Shown: in pieces, positions 6,025 to 8,015 of the stretch
How the letters are laid out: each line of letters begins with the position of its first letter
How positions within the stretch are numbered: position 1 is the stretch's first letter
Origin: an uncultured Eubacteriales bacterium
Lineage (GTDB): Bacteria > Bacillota > Clostridia > Oscillospirales > Ruminococcaceae
Assembly: GCA_900318545.1 (NCBI GenBank)
Contig: ONLC01000085.1
Location: 1-8,015 of the forward strand
Length of the DNA stretch: 8,015 bases
Reading direction: 5' to 3'
The notes under the pieces: generated by a model
Told to the model about the DNA's origin: nothing
What the model saw: only the letters and a program-made list of their open reading frames with translations
The model's database searches: none
Program-made: the position numbers and the translations under genes

Positions 6025-7312
6025 TGCATATTTCATAACTGCAAAGGAGCTGTCCTTGCTGAGTCCCGATACGCTCCCGACGGAGCTTACCTCGGCAAAG
6101 CACATGATATACAGCTCGCCTGCAACGCTTGACTTCAACTCCCCGGGAGCAAAGGGCTTCGGAGTGAAAAGAGCAGGCCTTGCTATACCGGGCTCGGTAA
6201 TGCTGCTTATTGCCCCGGGCTGCTGCGGAAGAAACACTCAGCTTCTCAATGAGCTAGGCTACAGCGAGAGGTTTTTCTACCTCATGCTTGATGATACGGA
6301 CATAGTCACGGGAAGATACGTCAGCAAGATACCAAAGGCCTGCGAAGAGCTCCTGGAAGAGCTTGACTATACGCCCTCGGTAATAATGCTCTGCGTTACC
6401 TGCGTTGACGCTCTGCTCGGAACTGATATGGAGAGAGTCTGTCGTGCCTGCGAGGACAAAACAGGAGTAAAGGCTGCGCCTGCGTATATGTATGCCCTCA
6501 CAAGGGAGAAAAGGCTGCCGCCTATGGGCTTGGTAAGAAAGTCTGTGTACTCACTTTTAGAGCCGCAGAAAAGACGCTCCGACGAGTGCAATATCATGGG
6601 CTTTTTCTCGGCACTTGATGACGGCTGCGAGATATATCCTCTGCTTAAAAAGGCAGGCATAAAAAAGGTCAGAGAGCTAGGCAGATGTGAGACCTTTGAG
6701 GACTATCAGGAGATGTCAAGGGCGAACTTCAGCTTAGTGCTCAATTCCGAGGCAAGGGCTGCTGCACAGGATATGCAGACAAGGCTCGGTATACCCTTTG
6801 TTGAGCTTACAAGAATGTTCCGTACCGACAAGATACACAACCAGTACAGACTGCTCTCACAGGCAATAGGCGCAGAGCTTGATGACAGCGAATACCTGTC
6901 TGCCGCTGAGAAGTGCATAGTTGACTTTAAGGCAAAGCACGGCGCACTCACCTTTGCTGTGGGCGAGAGCATAAACGGTGACAGCTTTGAGCTGGCACTT
7001 GCACTCACGCAGTACGGCTTTAAGGTCGCTGAAATATACGGAACGGTCGGCGAGAGAAACTTTGTGTTTGTAAAAAAGCTTGCAGAGCTTTCTCCCGATA
7101 CCAGAATTTATTCAAACCTCTCCCCGACGATGATGAACTATGTTCCCTCGCCCGAGATAGATGCCGCCATAGGTGCAGACGCTTCCTACTACCATAAGGG
7201 CAGGGCGGGTATTGACTTCAACGGAGAGGCTCAGCCCTTTGGCTACAGGGGAGTAATTATGCTCTTTGAGGAGCTTGACAAGGCACTTGCTGAAAGGGGG
7301 AGTGCAGAATGA
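6017..7312 (+). CDS. Nitrogenase component 1-like subunit (NifD/NifE/CfbD-like), first of two
   Basis: This encodes 431 residues from the preferred ATG at 6017; an upstream in-frame ATG at 6002 would add five. It has the nitrogenase component-1 layout: IAPGCCGRNTQ (65-75), DDTDIVTGR (92-100) like the NifD 'DIVFGG' region, LCVTCVDALLGTD (125-137) like the third cysteine motif, LGIPFVEL (257-264), and a C-terminal GIDFNGEAQPFGYRG segment (398-412). By eye C69 or C70 matches the second and C129 the third P-cluster-type cysteine of NifD. The first cysteine position, around 41-45, has no Cys. The region matching the FeMo-cofactor cysteine (LVLNSEARAAAQD, 240-252) has Ser instead, and the homocitrate/cofactor His is not clearly conserved (nearest H393). 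The protein is thus not a nitrogenase alpha subunit in the strict sense. It overlaps the NifH-like gene by 8 nt and the next gene by ATGA. It probably forms a heterodimer with the next product. Confidence 0.87.
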   Translation: MVDAYFITAKELSLLSPDTLPTELTSAKHMIYSSPATLDFNSPGAKGFGVKRAGLAIPGSVMLLIAPGCCGRNTQLLNELGYSERFFYLMLDDTDIVTGRYVSKIPKACEELLEELDYTPSVIMLCVTCVDALLGTDMERVCRACEDKTGVKAAPAYMYALTREKRLPPMGLVRKSVYSLLEPQKRRSDECNIMGFFSALDDGCEIYPLLKKAGIKKVRELGRCETFEDYQEMSRANFSLVLNSEARAAAQDMQTRLGIPFVELTRMFRTDKIHNQYRLLSQAIGAELDDSEYLSAAEKCIVDFKAKHGALTFAVGESINGDSFELALALTQYGFKVAEIYGTVGERNFVFVKKLAELSPDTRIYSNLSPTMMNYVPSPEIDAAIGADASYYHKGRAGIDFNGEAQPFGYRGVIMLFEELDKALAERGSAE

Positions 7313-8015
7313 AAAAGATGCTAAAGCATATTTCGCCCCTCGCCCCCGATGACTCGGGAGCTTGTGCGGTGCTCTATGAGCTTGGCGGTATAACCGTTAT
7401 CTGCGATGCAGGCGGCTGTGCAGGAAATGTATGCGGCTTTGATGAGCCGAGGTGGTTTAATAAGCGCTCGGCGCTGTTTTCGGCAGGGCTCCGTGATATG
7501 GACGCTATCCTCGGCCGTGATGAGCTCTTAGTTAAAAAGCTTGCTATGATAACCGAGCAGATAGATGCGCCCTTTACGGCTATTGTCGGTACGCCCGTGC
7601 CTGCGGTGATAGCTACCGACCTTAAAGCTCTTGAGCGCATGAGCGAGAAGAAAACAGGGCTTCCCTGTCTGGCTTTCAGGACGGACGGCACAAGGCTTTA
7701 TGACTACGGTGAGGAAATGGTCTACAAGCGCCTTTTTGAGACCTTCGCCGAGGACGGACATGAGGTCAGAAAAGGCAAGGTCGGAGTTATCGGAGCAACA
7801 CCTCTGAACATCAGCGAAACGAACTCACAAAGGCTTGTGAGCGCCCTTAAAGCAAAGGGCTTTGAGGACATAGTCTGCTTTGGAATGGACAGCGGACTTG
7901 AAGAGATAAAAAAAGCAGGCGAGTGCGAAAGGCTGTATGTTATAGCACCGTCGGGGCTTTCAGCGGCAAGGTATCTGAGTGATCGCTTCGGCACGCCCTT
8001 TGAGGTCGGCTTTCC
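7309..8015 (+). CDS. Nitrogenase component 1-like subunit (NifK/NifN-like), second of two, 3' end missing
   Basis: About 235 codons are visible, roughly half of a component-1 subunit; the frame is open to the right edge. The start ATG overlaps the preceding stop (ATGA), with GGGGGAG about 6 nt upstream. SGACAVLYELGG (16-27) and DAGGCAGNVCGF (33-44) fit the first two P-cluster-type cysteine motifs (C19 and C37), with an extra C42. MDAILGRDELLVKKL (64-78) fits the segment following the second motif. The third motif reads VGTPVPAVIATD (93-104), with Pro where the cysteine would be. A Rossmann-like second domain begins near 156 (KGKVGVIGATPLN). The cysteine pattern complements that of the preceding subunit. 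It is inferred to be the beta-like partner of a heterodimer fed by the NifH-like protein. Whether the missing part carries cofactor ligands cannot be seen. Confidence 0.85.
   Translation, partial: MKKMLKHISPLAPDDSGACAVLYELGGITVICDAGGCAGNVCGFDEPRWFNKRSALFSAGLRDMDAILGRDELLVKKLAMITEQIDAPFTAIVGTPVPAVIATDLKALERMSEKKTGLPCLAFRTDGTRLYDYGEEMVYKRLFETFAEDGHEVRKGKVGVIGATPLNISETNSQRLVSALKAKGFEDIVCFGMDSGLEEIKKAGECERLYVIAPSGLSAARYLSDRFGTPFEVGF

Noticed and set aside
5260..8015. True nitrogen-fixing nitrogenase (nifHDK)
   Set aside because: The component-1 subunits lack apparent P-cluster and FeMo-cofactor ligands, and no nifB, nifE or nifN companions are seen in the window.
1..8015. CRISPR arrays, tRNA or rRNA genes, insertion sequences
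   Set aside because: No regularly spaced repeats, tRNA-like folds, transposase frames or terminal inverted repeats were seen on reading through the window.

Overview
The window looks like chromosomal DNA from an anaerobic Firmicute of class Clostridia, most likely an Oscillospiraceae/Ruminococcus-type gut bacterium. This is inferred from strong AGGAGG-type ribosome binding sites, near-consensus sigma-A promoters, roughly balanced GC, a ZapA–U32 gene pair and a lipoprotein with an acidic linker. The genus is not proven.

Left part (1-2310, minus strand): zapA, for a cell-division Z-ring protein, is followed by a U32-family protein gene that runs off the left edge. Stop and start overlap as TAATG. 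This pair has its own near-consensus promoter. Back to back with it, a second near-perfect promoter drives a secreted lipoprotein (2455-3960) with degenerate WG-type repeats. That gene ends in a clean GAAA-tetraloop terminator.

Right part (4007-8015, plus strand): an extended -10 promoter and a structured leader of about 160 nt ending in an intrinsic terminator precede a tightly overlapping operon. In order it encodes a HydE-type radical SAM protein, a NifH-like ATPase, and two nitrogenase component-1-like subunits, the second cut by the right edge. The spacing (ATGA, short overlap, ATGA) implies translational coupling and one functional unit.

The operon is the notable content. It combines the chemistry of the [FeFe]-hydrogenase maturase HydE with a nitrogenase-like ATP-driven reductase and a catalytic heterodimer. 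No NifB, HydF or HydG is seen in the window. The NifH-like protein keeps the P-loop and both [4Fe-4S] cysteines. The two component-1 subunits each lack a different one of the three P-cluster-type cysteines, and the first appears to lack the FeMo-cofactor cysteine. This points to a nitrogenase-like reductase or cofactor-assembly enzyme rather than a nitrogen-fixing nitrogenase. The substrate is unknown, and the terminator-bearing leader suggests expression is controlled by a metabolite, metal or other signal.
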